Of a stretch of DNA of 27,218 bases, positions 17,199 through 27,172 are shown one piece after another; the stretch's first letter is position 1, and each line of letters starts with the position of its first letter. Both the position numbers and the translations under genes were made by a program. Below the pieces are notes generated by a model. That model was not told the origin of the DNA and did no database searches. It saw only the letters and a list, made by a program, of their open reading frames with translations. Where the stretch lies: assembly GCA_003427395.1 (NCBI GenBank), contig BFEA01000310.1:1622041-1649258 (forward strand). The letters are read 5' to 3'. Source of the stretch: Chara braunii. Its lineage: Eukaryota > Streptophyta > Charophyceae > Charales > Characeae.

Positions 17199-19164
17199 AA
17201 AAGTAGTTATAGATGAATATTGCCTACTGTCTGAGGCTTCCATTAATTGGACCAAATCAGCATACTTCCTACCACCACAATTTACACTCAAGGTGAACTG
17301 GGGGCTCAGAGAGGTTCCAGCAGAAAGCTCAGAAAGGTTTATGGGAATTCAGGTGTCCCTCACGGACTGTTCAAAGACTCAAGACCAGCTATTGACAGAC
17401 AAAGTCAAAGCAAGGATCCAAGGATGGGTCAAACATTACAGGCTTTCTACATTTGGCAGAGCTCTGGTATTGTCGGGAGCGGCCTTTTCAATACTGTGGT
17501 TCCCCTTATCCATATGCCTACTGGGTCAGGAGGCCTACGGAGCCATAAGAACACCAGCAGCGAGATACCTATGGAAACCAGGAGCAGATGAGGACGAAGG
17601 ATATATCATGAAAGCAGCCTGGGACACAGTGCTTTTTCCTCAGGATGAAGGGGGATTGGGACTCCTGGACCCACAATTGCAAAATCTGGCAATGTTGGCC
17701 AAATGGGTGATCAAAGCCCTATTTGAAAACCCCACGAAGTTGTGGGTTCGCCTCGCGGAGTAAATACTAAAGTAGGAATGGGCATTGTCTGCCCCGGAAG
17801 ATGTGCGGCAATGCATCCTCGTCCCATCATATGTAGACAGAAGAAAGAAGTCCAGATTGTGGAGAGGGATATTGCGAGCCTGGAAAAAGGTATTCCCAGA
17901 AGTGCTACACGTCCCGGGCACAAAGAAAGAAATTGCAGCGCAGTGCTTATTCGACAACCCACTGATCCTTGCACCGGAGAGAGGCAATTTCGCGGCGACG
18001 GATGGAATAGGCAATTTTGGGAAGGCATGTGTCGAAAAAGGAATCCTCCTCATTCAACATCTATGGGATGAGGAGAAGGATGACTGGGTGTCGGACGAGC
18101 AGCTGAAACTGAAGCTCCCAAGAATGCGGTCTGTGACAGAGAACAAAACAAAGTTAATAGCAGCTATCCCAAGTCAGTGGGCAGCCACTCTCAGAAGGAC
18201 CTCAGAACACACAGCGGGCACGTGGATGCGGTCAGATGAGGAGTCGTCCCGAGTTTGGAGAATGGTAGGGCCAGACCTAAGGGGAGGCTGGAAGGTGGAG
18301 GAGTGGAGAGAAGGGACCGCTCTCAAAAAGGGAACGCAACTAGTAAAGGTGCAAGACAGAGTGGTGCACACAACAGCTGACCTCCACGAAGTCCGAGTGA
18401 TGCAACTGAAGAAGCAGATGTTTCTTATAGGGAACGCTGATACCTTCATGGTGGAAACACTGCTCATAGGCTGGAGACAAGGGGAAAGAGAAACTGATAT
18501 TCCTATCCCAATCTGTCAGTATGAAGATAAAAGGCTCAGCGGCGGAGGCTCCCAGTTGGGACGCGTTGTGGAGAGCTCTGAAGAAGCTACCGTCACAACG
18601 GGATTCTAGTCTGGTGTGGGCTCAAGGCCTACAGATAATACCAACGGCCCTCTGGCTGGCTGTAAGAGGAATGGACATCCCCCAAACTTGCAACAGATGC
18701 AGTTGGGGTTGGGAATCGAACAGTCACCTGTGGGTCCAGTGCCTGCTGTCGGACACTCTATGGCAGTGGTGGACCGGCTTTCGGGACGCCTGTACCGGAG
18801 GAATCTTTCCATGGACCGGTGATTGGATTCTGTATGGCACGCTTCCAGGCCACAGATATAACTACACCGAAGGGTGTGGGTACGTAGCCCTGGTATGCAG
18901 AGGAATAATTATGCAAGTGATCCGGAAAGCGAGAAATGCCCAGGTTTTCAACAAAGAAAGAGTAAACATGCATCAACAAATACAACTGGTGAAAGCAAAC
19001 CTGAGAGGCTGAGAGTACTCATCAAAACAGATTGGAAAAGAAGCTTGGACTGCCAAGGTAAAGGCCGACTGTGGTTCCCAAGGTCCTGGGCAAAAGGGAA
19101 CAGGCTAGTGGAAATTTCGGGGGAGGGAAAAATGGAAGTATCTCACTGGTTGGATCCGCCATGA
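17197..19164 (+). pseudogene. LINE ORF2 C-terminal part with zf-RVT finger
   Basis: The frame opens VVIDEYCLLSEASINWTKS, the region after the RT active site in plant LINEs, then MGIQVSL, RIQGWVKHYRLSTFGRALVL and PQDEGGLGLLD, all typical of the RT thumb. Stops TAA (17761) and TAG (17773) interrupt it. After a long basic region there is a frameshift near 18520. The zf-RVT zinc finger C-X2-C-X8-H-X4-C lies at 18689-18742 (CNRC...HLWVQC). Another shift near 19010 leads to KTDWKRSLDCQGKGRLWF and the last stop at 19164. The RT catalytic part and endonuclease are missing. Confidence 0.85.
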
Positions 19165-19600
19165 TCAAGTAGTGGGAGGGCCTCTACAGAGAGGATAAAC
19201 CTGGAAGGTTGATGCAGTCTGAAATCGGATAAACAGACAGAGCAGATATAGATAAATCTGGACTTTATTCCATGGCGTTGGTATTACGCTATGGAGCATT
19301 ATGGTAGCCAGGAATAATTTTCTTATAGCATTCCTTCACTGCGTATGCAGTCCCTTTTAATGGTGCTTCAAGGTTTAATTTTTGGAAAGTCTGTTGATTT
19401 AGAATGGGACGCTGGACCCGGTTTCCAGCAAGATAGATGTTATGAATGTTGAGTACCGGGGGTTTTTCGAGCTTGGCTCGTGAGCGAAACTGGCTGATGC
19501 TGCCAGGACAACACCAGGTTGAATTGTGAGGTCCCCGGCCTCGCCCCATTTTGTGCAATATACTTGAAGCTTTCCAAAAAAAAAAAAAAAAAAAAAAAAA
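17197..19600 (+). mobile_element. 5'-truncated LINE (non-LTR retrotransposon) with poly(A) tail
   Basis: The unit starts within the region just after the reverse transcriptase catalytic motif, continues through the C-terminal ORF2 region (17197-19164), has about 410 bases of 3' non-coding sequence, and ends in 25 As (19576-19600). 5' truncation and a poly(A) tail are the hallmarks of target-primed reverse transcription. The 3' end is inferred from the poly(A) run. I could not find a convincing target-site duplication. Confidence 0.7.
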
Positions 19601-19966
19601 CAGGATTTCTGTGCAGCTTTTTACCGGCTGGTATCTGCTCTTGTAAGGGGTCCCGTCGGGACGCGTCGGCCAGGCCTGAGGCCAGCCTGCTTTCGTAACA
19701 GGGGTCCCGTCGGCCTGGCCTGAGGCAAGGGCTCCAAGGCCCAGGGGTCTGTTGCAAAACAAGGTAGTAGCGCCAGGTATATTAGCGACTGAAACGTTAG
19801 GGACCGGTATTTTGGCATAGATAGATATACCTCAAAACAGCTGGGCTCCTCGCAAACGCCTTCGTTTGTCACCATACCTGCCCAGCTCGGTTAAGTTGCA
19901 AAGATACGTTTTCAAACCGGTATTTCTGCAATTTGCCCTTCTTTTTCCCCTCCTCCTCCTCGACGT

Positions 19967-19969
<3 letters not shown>
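19601..19969. other. Unassigned GC-rich segment with a short duplication
   Basis: GGGGTCCCGTCGG followed by a CCTGAGGC segment occurs at 19647-19682 and again at 19701-19735. No gene is recognised. Confidence 0.4.

Positions 19970-20026
<57 letters not shown>
19970..20026. repeat. (TC)n microsatellite
   Basis: An uninterrupted CT/TC run of about 57 bases. Poly-Ser/Leu and poly-Arg/Glu frames over it are artefacts. Confidence 0.97.
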
Positions 20027-20028
<2 letters not shown>

Positions 20029-20340
20029 GTCTCGCTACGCTACTGTACACTCTCCGAATTTGGAGAGTTCGGCGTCGGTCCACTTATTGTACACTATACA
20101 CGTGCGAAATCCCTTGGATAGCTGTCAGAAATCGGTCGTAGAATGCACTCACCATGGGTGTATAGTTCCCAGCCTGCGAAACTCGTTACTCAGACACTCC
20201 TCGAAGGAGGCCGCCGCTCCTTCGAACACGAGATCGGATAGTTCGCCTGGAGTCTGGGCCGACAAACTGATGTCTTGTAGTGTTCTTAGGGTGTAACAGT
20301 TTTGTAGTGAACTCAGGAATTGGCGACTGTAGTGGAGCGA

Positions 20341-20342
<2 letters not shown>
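20027..20342. other. Unassigned sequence between two (TC)n tracts
   Basis: About 315 bases of balanced composition. It contains the small hairpin CTCTCC-GAATTT-GGAGAG near 20050. No gene is recognised. It is bounded on both sides by long CT repeats in the same orientation. Confidence 0.35.
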
Positions 20343-20432
<90 letters not shown>

Positions 20433-20439
20433 NCTCTCC
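20343..20439. repeat. (TC)n microsatellite, interrupted
   Basis: About 95 bases of CT repeats with CCC interruptions and one unresolved base (20433). Confidence 0.95.
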
Positions 20440-20973
20440 ATCCCTGCGGTGCCTACCAGTTATCCCTTTAGTTTTCCTTCACTTCAATGAGACAAGTGCG
20501 ACATTGGAGCAGCAAAAACACCGTCTGAGACGCTGTTGAAATCGACGCTCACACACAGCGTAGAACACACAGATGGACATACGGCCTCAGGCGGGATGAC
20601 ACGGTATCCGTCCGACCATTCTTGCCGAGCAGAATGGAATGCAGAACAGCAAATGTCCGGCCGCCTACATGGCAAATGCCCCGCCATTAAAACGGCTAAA
20701 CATAAAAAAAAAAAAAAAAAACCAGCAGCCTACAGCTATTACGACGCGCAAGTGAGGAAATGAATGCTGATCATCTTATAGAGGTACTTGACAATCCTGA
20801 GCTTCAACGATGGACCAATCACTTACTTCCTCCTCACGTCCAGTCGTCACCGTTGGACTCCGCACAGGAGGAGGCGATACTTACACGACGACAGACACAC
20901 ACACACACTTGCCCTTTTCTCCAAACCAACACTCCTGCCAGACGCCACCCACGTGAGAGGTGATGGGGTCCCC
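20440..20973. other. Region downstream of the DUF4360-type gene
   Basis: It holds an 18-base A run near 20704 and a short (CA)n near 20896-20910. No gene is recognised. On the minus strand this is 3' to the gene at 20974 and presumably includes its 3' untranslated region. Confidence 0.35.
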
Positions 20974-21587
20974 TCAGCAGCTTTTCCAGTTGAAGCTGAA
21001 CGTCATGCGGAAATCGCTGTCGCGGGAGCTGCAGATATTCGTTGCCTTGTTGCCTTCCGCCCTCACCACCATCTTGATGTTCAGAGTGGGACTCCGAGCG
21101 GCGTTGCACTGGCTCCACACGGTCGTAAAGAAGCGGTTCGTCAATTCGAAGTTCCCATCTGTCGGGCCGTCGATGGTGCGGTAGATCGTGGGCGTGCTCA
21201 CCTGCCCGGAGAAGAAGTAGGCGGACTCGTAGATGATCTTGGAGCCTGTTTCCACGTCCGCGTACCCCCTGCCCGTCACCTTCGCCAGCGCGGTACTCCA
21301 GCCATCAGGTAAATCAACCCCAACGAGACCTGGCAGGACTTCCTGCGGTCGGCCAAGCCTGCGTCGGTGGTCACAAGCATGCGGAGGAAATAGAACGTGA
21401 GAATACTGTAGTCCTGGGACAGAAAGTAGTTGGTGTTGTCCCAGCCGCAACCACTGCCGCGGTAAGTGAGCGAGCTAATGGTCACTTCGGGCGGGCGACC
21501 TAAAGCACGTGCAGGACTTGCACAAGCGGCGACTAGAATGAAGGCAGTGAGCGCCGCCGTCCGCAACACGAATAGCGCCATGGCCAT
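20974..21587 (-). pseudogene. Secreted DUF4360-type protein, one apparent frameshift
   Basis: Starting at the ATG at 21587, an N-terminal signal peptide (MAMALF..., hydrophobic LTAFILVAACA, likely cleavage after SPARA) is followed by PPEVTISSLTYRGSGC. This is the characteristic opening of DUF4360 proteins, whose function is unknown. RKSCQVSLG then matches the family's R-K-N-C-Q block. Near 21310-21325 the reading moves to another frame and continues DLPDGWS, YADVETGSK, AYFFSGQ, GPTDGNFELTN, VWSQC, LNIKMVVRA and ends FNWKSC, TGA at 20974. Joined length is about 204 residues, normal for the family, with spaced cysteines likely forming disulfides. The shift is a single base and could be a sequencing error or a real null allele. 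An upstream in-frame ATG (21704) would add 39 residues but bury the signal peptide. The family call is from recalled pattern, not a search. Confidence 0.75.
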
Positions 21588-21900
21588 CGCCTCCTTCGAC
21601 TTCTCAGGACGTTCTCCTCTTCCTCTGATCGTCCGCAAGGCCAGCTGCACTGAAGACGACAGTGACAGGCGTGAGTTACGCCTCGCCTTCTCTCCCTCCT
21701 CCATGGAGACAGATCACCGGCTCACTGAGTGGAAGGTAAAGCTCGCTCTGCGGCCGATCGTGGCTGTGATAACGCTGCTGCTCTCGAGTCTCGAGAATTG
21801 CATGCGCACAAGACAGGCTGTGTGAACCTATTTACAAAATGGTGGAAACAGGAGAGTGGAATATATACAGAACAGATATACAAGGAATGCTAGAAGGAAT
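21588..21900 (-). promoter_or_regulatory. Likely upstream region of the DUF4360-type gene
   Basis: On the minus strand a TATA-like CTGTATATAT lies at 21870-21861, about 275 bases before the chosen ATG. It is the only TATA-like site near the gene. The region between is GC-rich and could be a 5' untranslated leader. This is a weak prediction. Confidence 0.3.
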
Positions 21901-21948
21901 ATACAGGATGAAGAAAAGGCCTAGATCTCGCCGCAGCTCCTGATTTAT

Positions 21949-21949
21949 C

Positions 21950-21985
<36 letters not shown>

Positions 21986-22058
21986 TATTATTATTATTAT
22001 TATTATTACTATTATTATTATTATTATTATTATTACTATTATCATTATTATTTAATAT
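21949..22058. repeat. (ATT)n microsatellite
   Basis: About 100 bases of TTA/ATT repeats with periodic TTACTATTA interruptions. Confidence 0.95.
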
Positions 22059-22126
22059 TTAATGTGCCGCGATGGCCTACGGACCTCGCCACCCCATTTT
22101 ATCCGGTTTCCAACTCGGGTATGTAT

Positions 22127-22326
22127 GGGCCTCGCTGCACTACTCGCGACATGCACAAACGACAAAAATATTGGCTGTGTATCTTTCCATATTCTAGCGG
22201 AAGATTCACTCTCGTTTTGCACATTTCGAGAGTAGTGCAGCGAGGCCCTATTTCAACAGTTCGTGGGTGTTCCCACTGTGCTAGGCCCATTGGTCCATTT
22301 CACACATTTCGTGAGCAGTGGGGCGA
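22127..22326. repeat. Foldback repeat with a third, direct copy of the arm
   Basis: Arms of 32 bases at 22127-22158 and 22217-22248 are complementary with four mismatches; the shared core is GGGCCTCGCTGCACTACTC. The loop is 58 bases. A diverged direct copy of the right arm (CACACATTTCGTGAGCAGTG) follows near 22300-22325. The structure suits a MITE-like foldback or a hairpin RNA. No terminal duplication was identified. Confidence 0.6.
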
Positions 22327-22919
22327 CAAATTGGTGAGCGCCAAACAACAGAAGAAAAAGAGGTTGTATGCTACACTACAGTTTTTGGAGTTTACTAAAG
22401 GCCTACTAAGAGCAGACCACTAGCATTCCGATTTTCTCCGATTTGTCGTTTCTGTTACTTTCGGATAATTTGGACCATTTTCACATGACGCGTGTCATCC
22501 TTCCGAGAGGGCATTTTCTTCTCCCTTTTTTTTTTCTTTTTTTCTTTTTGTGAACTCTGTCTTCTCCTCATTGTAGGACAGCTATATATATACTAGCTAA
22601 GCACACACAGTGCCGCCAGTGCGGGCCATGCGGGCAGAAATAAGAAATGTTGTAGGCAACCTGGACTATGACAAAAACATTTAGTGAAACACAGGCATCA
22701 GTTGGGACCCCATCTTTGCAATGTACCCGACTCTGCCCAACTTTGACAAATTGCAAAAGGCGAAGGGAATTTGCACACCCGCCTAAGAGGGGCATGACAC
22801 AAATATGTCAGCCCAAAAGGCCATGCCACTGTGCCGATATCTTTTAGGGACATTTTGACAGATATCTGAACTTGTGGGGGTATTTGGAACACCCACCCCC
22901 CCAAAAAAAGAAAAGGAGA

Positions 22920-22920
<1 letters not shown>
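22327..22920. other. Unassigned sequence
   Basis: No gene is recognised. A T-rich stretch lies near 22525-22560 and a C run near 22893-22900. Composition is otherwise balanced. Confidence 0.35.

Positions 22921-22921
<1 letters not shown>

Positions 22922-23001
<80 letters not shown>
22922..23001. repeat. Compound microsatellite (TC)n(AC)n
   Basis: About 58 bases of TC repeats run directly into about 22 bases of AC repeats. Confidence 0.97.
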
Positions 23002-23002
<1 letters not shown>

Positions 23003-23006
23003 AGGA

Positions 23007-23275
23007 CATTGCGTCACTTCAGGAGTGCGGGTTCGGAGAAGACAAAAGTGCTGACGATAATTGGCACGTTTCACAGAATGGTAGCGAACACATATGAGGT
23101 CGCAGATCTAACCACGGTATTAAAGTTGTTTTGTAGGGAACTCAGACCGATGGACTACCCATGGAGAATTACCCGCACGGCGATCTGGGATTTCATCAGA
23201 AACTGCAAGGACACAAGAGTACGGAATATATTCCGTAAGTACCTGGAAGAAGAAGAAACACTGAACTGGAACTGA
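23007..23275 (+). CDS. Unrecognised short open frame, about 88 codons
   Basis: After the microsatellite an open frame runs without stop to TGA at 23273-23275. It contains KVLTIIGTFHRMVANTYEVA, LKLFCRELRPMDYPWRITR, WDFIRNCKDTRVRNIFRKYL and ends EEEETLNWN. Its mixed hydrophobic, charged and aromatic composition is more protein-like than the surrounding frames. No start codon of its own is clear: the open frame extends back through the repeat, so it could be a terminal exon or the 3' end of a mobile element ORF. I do not recognise the family. The 49-bp duplication starts inside its last codons. Confidence 0.35.
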
Positions 23276-23354
23276 AAAGGTAAATAAATAAAATAAACGC
23301 GCAAGAACACTGAACTGGAACTGAAAAGGTAAATAAATAAAATAAACGCGCAAG
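23257..23354. repeat. Perfect 49-bp tandem duplication
   Basis: The 49 bases at 23257-23305 recur without change at 23306-23354. The unit begins AACACTGAACTGG and ends AACGCGCAAG. Perfect identity suggests a recent event or an assembly duplication. Confidence 0.95.
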
Positions 23355-23806
23355 CTACAAAAACAATAAAAAACGCACACAAAAAATCGAACTACAAAAC
23401 AAAAAACAAAAACAAAAAACAAAAATCTACAGATATAATAATGATGCAAGAAGGACAGTATGGATTTCCCAACATTAGTGTAGAAATGAACCGAATCAAA
23501 ATCCACAAGATGTTTTCGGGAGAAACGAGCCATGGAAGATGAAAGTACTCACCTGAGAAGATAATGACGAAACCCATGACCGCGTGAAAAACAAAACAAA
23601 AGCAGGAAACAAAACAAAGCCAGGACACAAGTTAGTAATCCACGACAGATATACGATGGAAATACGGCCATAGGGTTAGTGTGGCATACTGCGTAGCCAC
23701 ACGGGCCCTCCAGGGCCCGTCCCGGACATTCAGCCTAAAAGCCTAAAACTTAGGGCTTACAGGCCCCGGTCGTTTCAGCCAGAAAGCTGAAAAACAAGAA
23801 CCTGCA
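23355..23806. other. Unassigned sequence with ACAAAAA repeats
   Basis: A run of CAAAAA-type repeats lies near 23394-23428. No gene is recognised. From about 23690 the sequence becomes GC-rich with repeated AGCCT and GGGCCC motifs. Confidence 0.35.
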
Positions 23807-23877
23807 GGCCCTACTCCGTTTCAGCCTATTTCTCGGTCTTTCAGACCCAGAGTCTTTCCAGCCTGAAACGGAGGGCC
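23807..23877. repeat. Imperfect inverted repeat around CCGTTTCAGCC
   Basis: GGCCCTACTCCGTTTCAGCC (from 23807) faces GCCTGAAACGGAGGGCC (to 23877) across about 35 bases. A further direct copy of the CGTTTCAGCC core lies near 23771. It may be a small foldback or part of a repeated family. Confidence 0.5.
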
Positions 23878-24600
23878 ATTTTGAGGCCCTCATTGTTTCG
23901 ACCTGCCCCTAAGACTCAGGCACGTAAACAGGGATGCGGAACAGGCCAGAAATAGCCTGTTCCTCACGTGCTCGAGCAGGAGATGCAGCTGCAGCCCCTG
24001 CCTGCCTTCGGCATTGGCAAGAGCAGCCTCCTGGACGGTTACACGAGTCAGGAGGCACACCCGTGAGAGCACATAGGGACTTCCCAGGCACTTCACGGGT
24101 AGGTAGTCAGGCAGTAGTCAGGTGTAGTCTTCAGGATAGCGGAGCAGCACTCAGAGGAGCGCTGCTCAGGGCAGATAGCGCTAGTGGTAGTCTTCAGCGC
24201 TGGGCGCCATAGCTGTAGTCTTCAGCGCTGGGCGCTATAGCAGTAGTTGTAGTAGTGATATGGGAGAGAGATGCTGGCGGAGGCCAGCGGTACTTACCTG
24301 TGGCGCCATCGATCCAGCTCCATCTTCGTGATACCTGCATCAAGGCGCCAACTTCACAGGTTAGTACTGGACTGAGAGAGAGAGAGAGAGTTCTTCTTCT
24401 TCCTCTTCTGAGTCCACCACCTCTTCTCCTCCTCTCGCTGCCTACTTCTCAGTATCTGTGGACTAAGAGAGAGAGATATGACCTGAGACTTGACGACATT
24501 GGATACAGACTCGACATTTTGGGTTGAGACATTTTGACGAGGGACTATTTGGGCCTGTGCCGAAGACTTGGTGTTGTCGACATTCCCATCTCTCCCTCCT
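23878..24600. repeat. GC-rich minisatellite-like region with a 28-bp tandem pair
   Basis: GTAGTCTTCAGCGCTGGGCG occurs at 24187 and again at 24215 (28-bp units, one difference in the shared part). Degenerate GTAGTCAGG-type copies precede them from about 24104. A short (GA)n lies near 24372. No gene is recognised; the longer frames here follow the repeats. Confidence 0.55.
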
Positions 24601-25199
24601 CTTCGTCTAAACCCCCTCGTCTTCGTCTGTGTATGTGTAGGGCCGGCGCAGTCTTCTTGTGTGAAGCGCCAGACCCCTTTCACACTCTGGGATGATGATG
24701 ATGATGTATGTTCTGAGCTGCATTGCAACATTGATTGATAGGATCATTGGTATCTAAGTCTTCCGTTTGCGCCATCTTGTACTTTGCATTGAGAGGTCGG
24801 TTCTTGTTTTGGTCTGCACGTTACAGTATGCAACAGTTAGCCTCTGAATGTATGGGTACGGAATTCCAGAAAACAGAGAGTAGCACAGAAGCGGACACAG
24901 GGATGAAACGTTATATACAGTAAATCAACGACAACGGGAGATCTATGACAGAAAGAGCAAGTACAGAGCTAGACTACGGGAGACAAAGAGGAAACGATGA
25001 TGAGGACGCTGCAAGGCAGGTGGACAAGTAGGTGGCGAGGATAAGGAGAATAGGGTATAAATTCAGAGACAGTGGCTGAAATGATTACCTGAGCAGTGAG
25101 GTAGAAGGGTAATCGCAACAGTGGTCGCATGTCATGGACATGACGTGTATGCTGCAATAGTAAAACCTCGCACGTGTTGTCTAATATTGCAAGTGTGTA

Positions 25200-25206
<7 letters not shown>
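24601..25206. other. Unassigned sequence
   Basis: It contains a (GAT)n run near 24690-24706 and otherwise balanced sequence. No gene, RNA or mobile element is recognised. Confidence 0.35.

Positions 25207-25271
<65 letters not shown>
25207..25271. repeat. (TC)n microsatellite
   Basis: About 65 bases of uninterrupted CT/TC repeats, followed at 25337-25354 by an 18-base T run and short (GT)n and (GA)n tracts. Confidence 0.97.
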
Positions 25272-25274
<3 letters not shown>

Positions 25275-25332
25275 CCTCCTGCCCCTTATGCAACCTCACA
25301 GCCTGACGCTGGGAGGGGTGCTTCCAGGGCGC

Positions 25333-25363
<31 letters not shown>

Positions 25364-25555
25364 AGAGAGAGACAGAGAGGGTACTGGCCAGAACATGGAA
25401 ATATACACTGCTGTACTTTTTTGTTTTTTTTGCGTGTGTGTGTGCAAGTGTGTGCAAGTGTGTAACCCGCATAATAAGACATGATGACGGTATGATACGG
25501 AAAACGCATCATAATCAAGCTCCGAAATAATATATCGGCGCACCTTAAGAATGAA

Positions 25556-25711
25556 AACTTGTAGGAGTGGTGCAGATGCATCCGGTACTCGGAGGTGGGG
25601 AATGACTATGCTGGACTACACGAGCAAGCTAAGGAACAAGAACTTGTAGGCGTGGTGCAGACGGAACCTATACTGTTAGTTGGGGAATGACTATGCTGGA
25701 CGACACGAGCA
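25556..25711. repeat. Tandem duplication, 85-bp period
   Basis: AACTTGTAGGAGTGGTGCAG (25556) recurs as AACTTGTAGGCGTGGTGCAG (25641), and GGGGAATGACTATGCTGGAC with ACACGAGCA recurs 85 bases later. The middles differ more than the ends. Confidence 0.85.
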
Positions 25712-26244
25712 TCTATGCTCTCACTGCACTTTGCGGGCGAACTGGAACACACGCGATCAAACAGACGCCACAAGGCGGGGAAAGGAAGCACAGTAAGGCA
25801 AAAGGAAAGGAGACAATGACAACAAACTGCAGAAAGGCTCAAGGACTGGGGGGCACAGGGGAGGCGAGAGGGCAGAGCATACATAAATGCAAAAAACAAG
25901 GAAAGACAAAAAAAGTGCAATTACCAAAAATTCCCCAAGCATAAGACATCAGGCCGCAACAAAAGACAATGGGTGGAAGGCACGGGGGAGGTGGGAGGGC
26001 AGACGTCACTCAAACACAGAAAGCATGCAAAGCAAAAATACAAGTCCCCCGAAGAAGCGAAGACCAAAAAGAATAAAAAATAATAAAAATGATGATGGAA
26101 AGATTGTTTCGTCGGAGTTGCACCGACTCATCAGGAGGCTGAACCCTCGACAATCTGCGGAATCTCCATATTTGATGGTTTGGGTCATGAACCCTTTGAC
26201 CCTTGTTGAAGGCTGTCCCCAAGCGGAACATAACAGCAGGCAAT
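25712..26244. other. Purine-rich unassigned sequence
   Basis: A-rich and G-rich on the plus strand, with the repeated phrase GGCACGGGGGAGGTGGGAGGGCAGA-like at about 25852 and 25980. Open frames exist on both strands but show no recognisable domain. Confidence 0.35.
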
Positions 26245-26480
26245 AACCCTTTGGAGCACCAGGCAACACAGTAGGGGCAACACGGCTGCAAGGAACGACA
26301 TCTCATGCAAGACTTGCAGCGGGGCAACTGTGTAGTGAAGCACAAGGCAACACAAGCAAGGCAGCCATACTGCAAGGGACCACAGGGCGAGCGGACCAGC
26401 AACTCGGCAACCGTGGAGCGAAGCACAAGGCACCCGCAACAAGGCAACCAACCAACAAGGCCCACAAGCAACAAACATGG
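26245..26480. repeat. Diverged minisatellite, about 85-bp period
   Basis: Roughly three units share GGRGCAAC, GGARCACARGGCAACAC and TGCAAGGRAC motifs, offset by about 85 bases (26248, 26333, 26418). The long minus-strand frame is Cys/Leu-rich only because of the CAAGGCAACA motif. I do not treat it as a gene. Confidence 0.5.
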
Positions 26481-26954
26481 AAGGCACGGCCAGCGGAAGG
26501 GCAGTAAGGCAGCGGAGCAGCAAAGTGCAAGACAACACCAACCACACAACCACACCACACAGCAAACACATCAACCTGCAGAGAACCACATGAGAAGAAG
26601 GCAGGACAGGCAGTAGAGCGGCGGCGGAGCGCAGACCAGGCTGTCCACACATCCAACATGGAGCAAAGCAGCTCATGACCTACTCACATCACAGTTGAAC
26701 CCCGCAGACTGTTGGTTCCCACCACCCACTGAACCAGGGAGTCACTCCGACGAGCATCCATCATCACCCATAGGCAACACCAACATCCCGAACCAAGCAG
26801 CCCCCCTAAGAGTGCAGTTGGCACTCCAAATGAGGAACCACCGACTATTCGGCACTACATAAGGGCGCTCAACTGGGCACACAAAGAAAATACTAAAAAA
26901 AAAATACGAGGGAGGACAGACAACAGGAAAACGACTGACAGCCATAAAACTGAT
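26481..26954. other. Unassigned CA-rich sequence
   Basis: The motif CACAACCACACCACACAGC and related CA-rich phrases continue to about 26590. No gene is recognised. Confidence 0.35.
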
Positions 26955-26974
26955 TGTGTGTGTGTGTGTGTGAC

Positions 26975-27034
<60 letters not shown>
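26955..27034. repeat. Compound microsatellite (TG)n(AG)n
   Basis: TG repeats with one ACAC interruption run into (GA)n, the same order as the tract at 5297-5421. Confidence 0.97.
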
Positions 27035-27040
<6 letters not shown>

Positions 27041-27171
27041 TTTTTCATCCGCAGCGACCAACAGGTAAAGTCTCCAGCTCCGCGACTGGGCTCATGCTAC
27101 TTTAATCGAGTATCTCTGATTTTGCTCACCCTATCGATGAAAGTAGCCTCTTTCTATCTCTCTACATACAT

Positions 27172-27172
<1 letters not shown>

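Noticed and set aside
26245-26480. Possible CRISPR-like array
   Set aside because: Units are about 85 bases, diverged along their whole length, with no constant repeat and variable spacer, and the context is eukaryotic.
26010-26676. Cys/Leu-rich membrane-like frames on the minus strand
   Set aside because: The composition follows from the repeated CAAGGCAACA motif; overlapping frames show the same bias and none has a domain.
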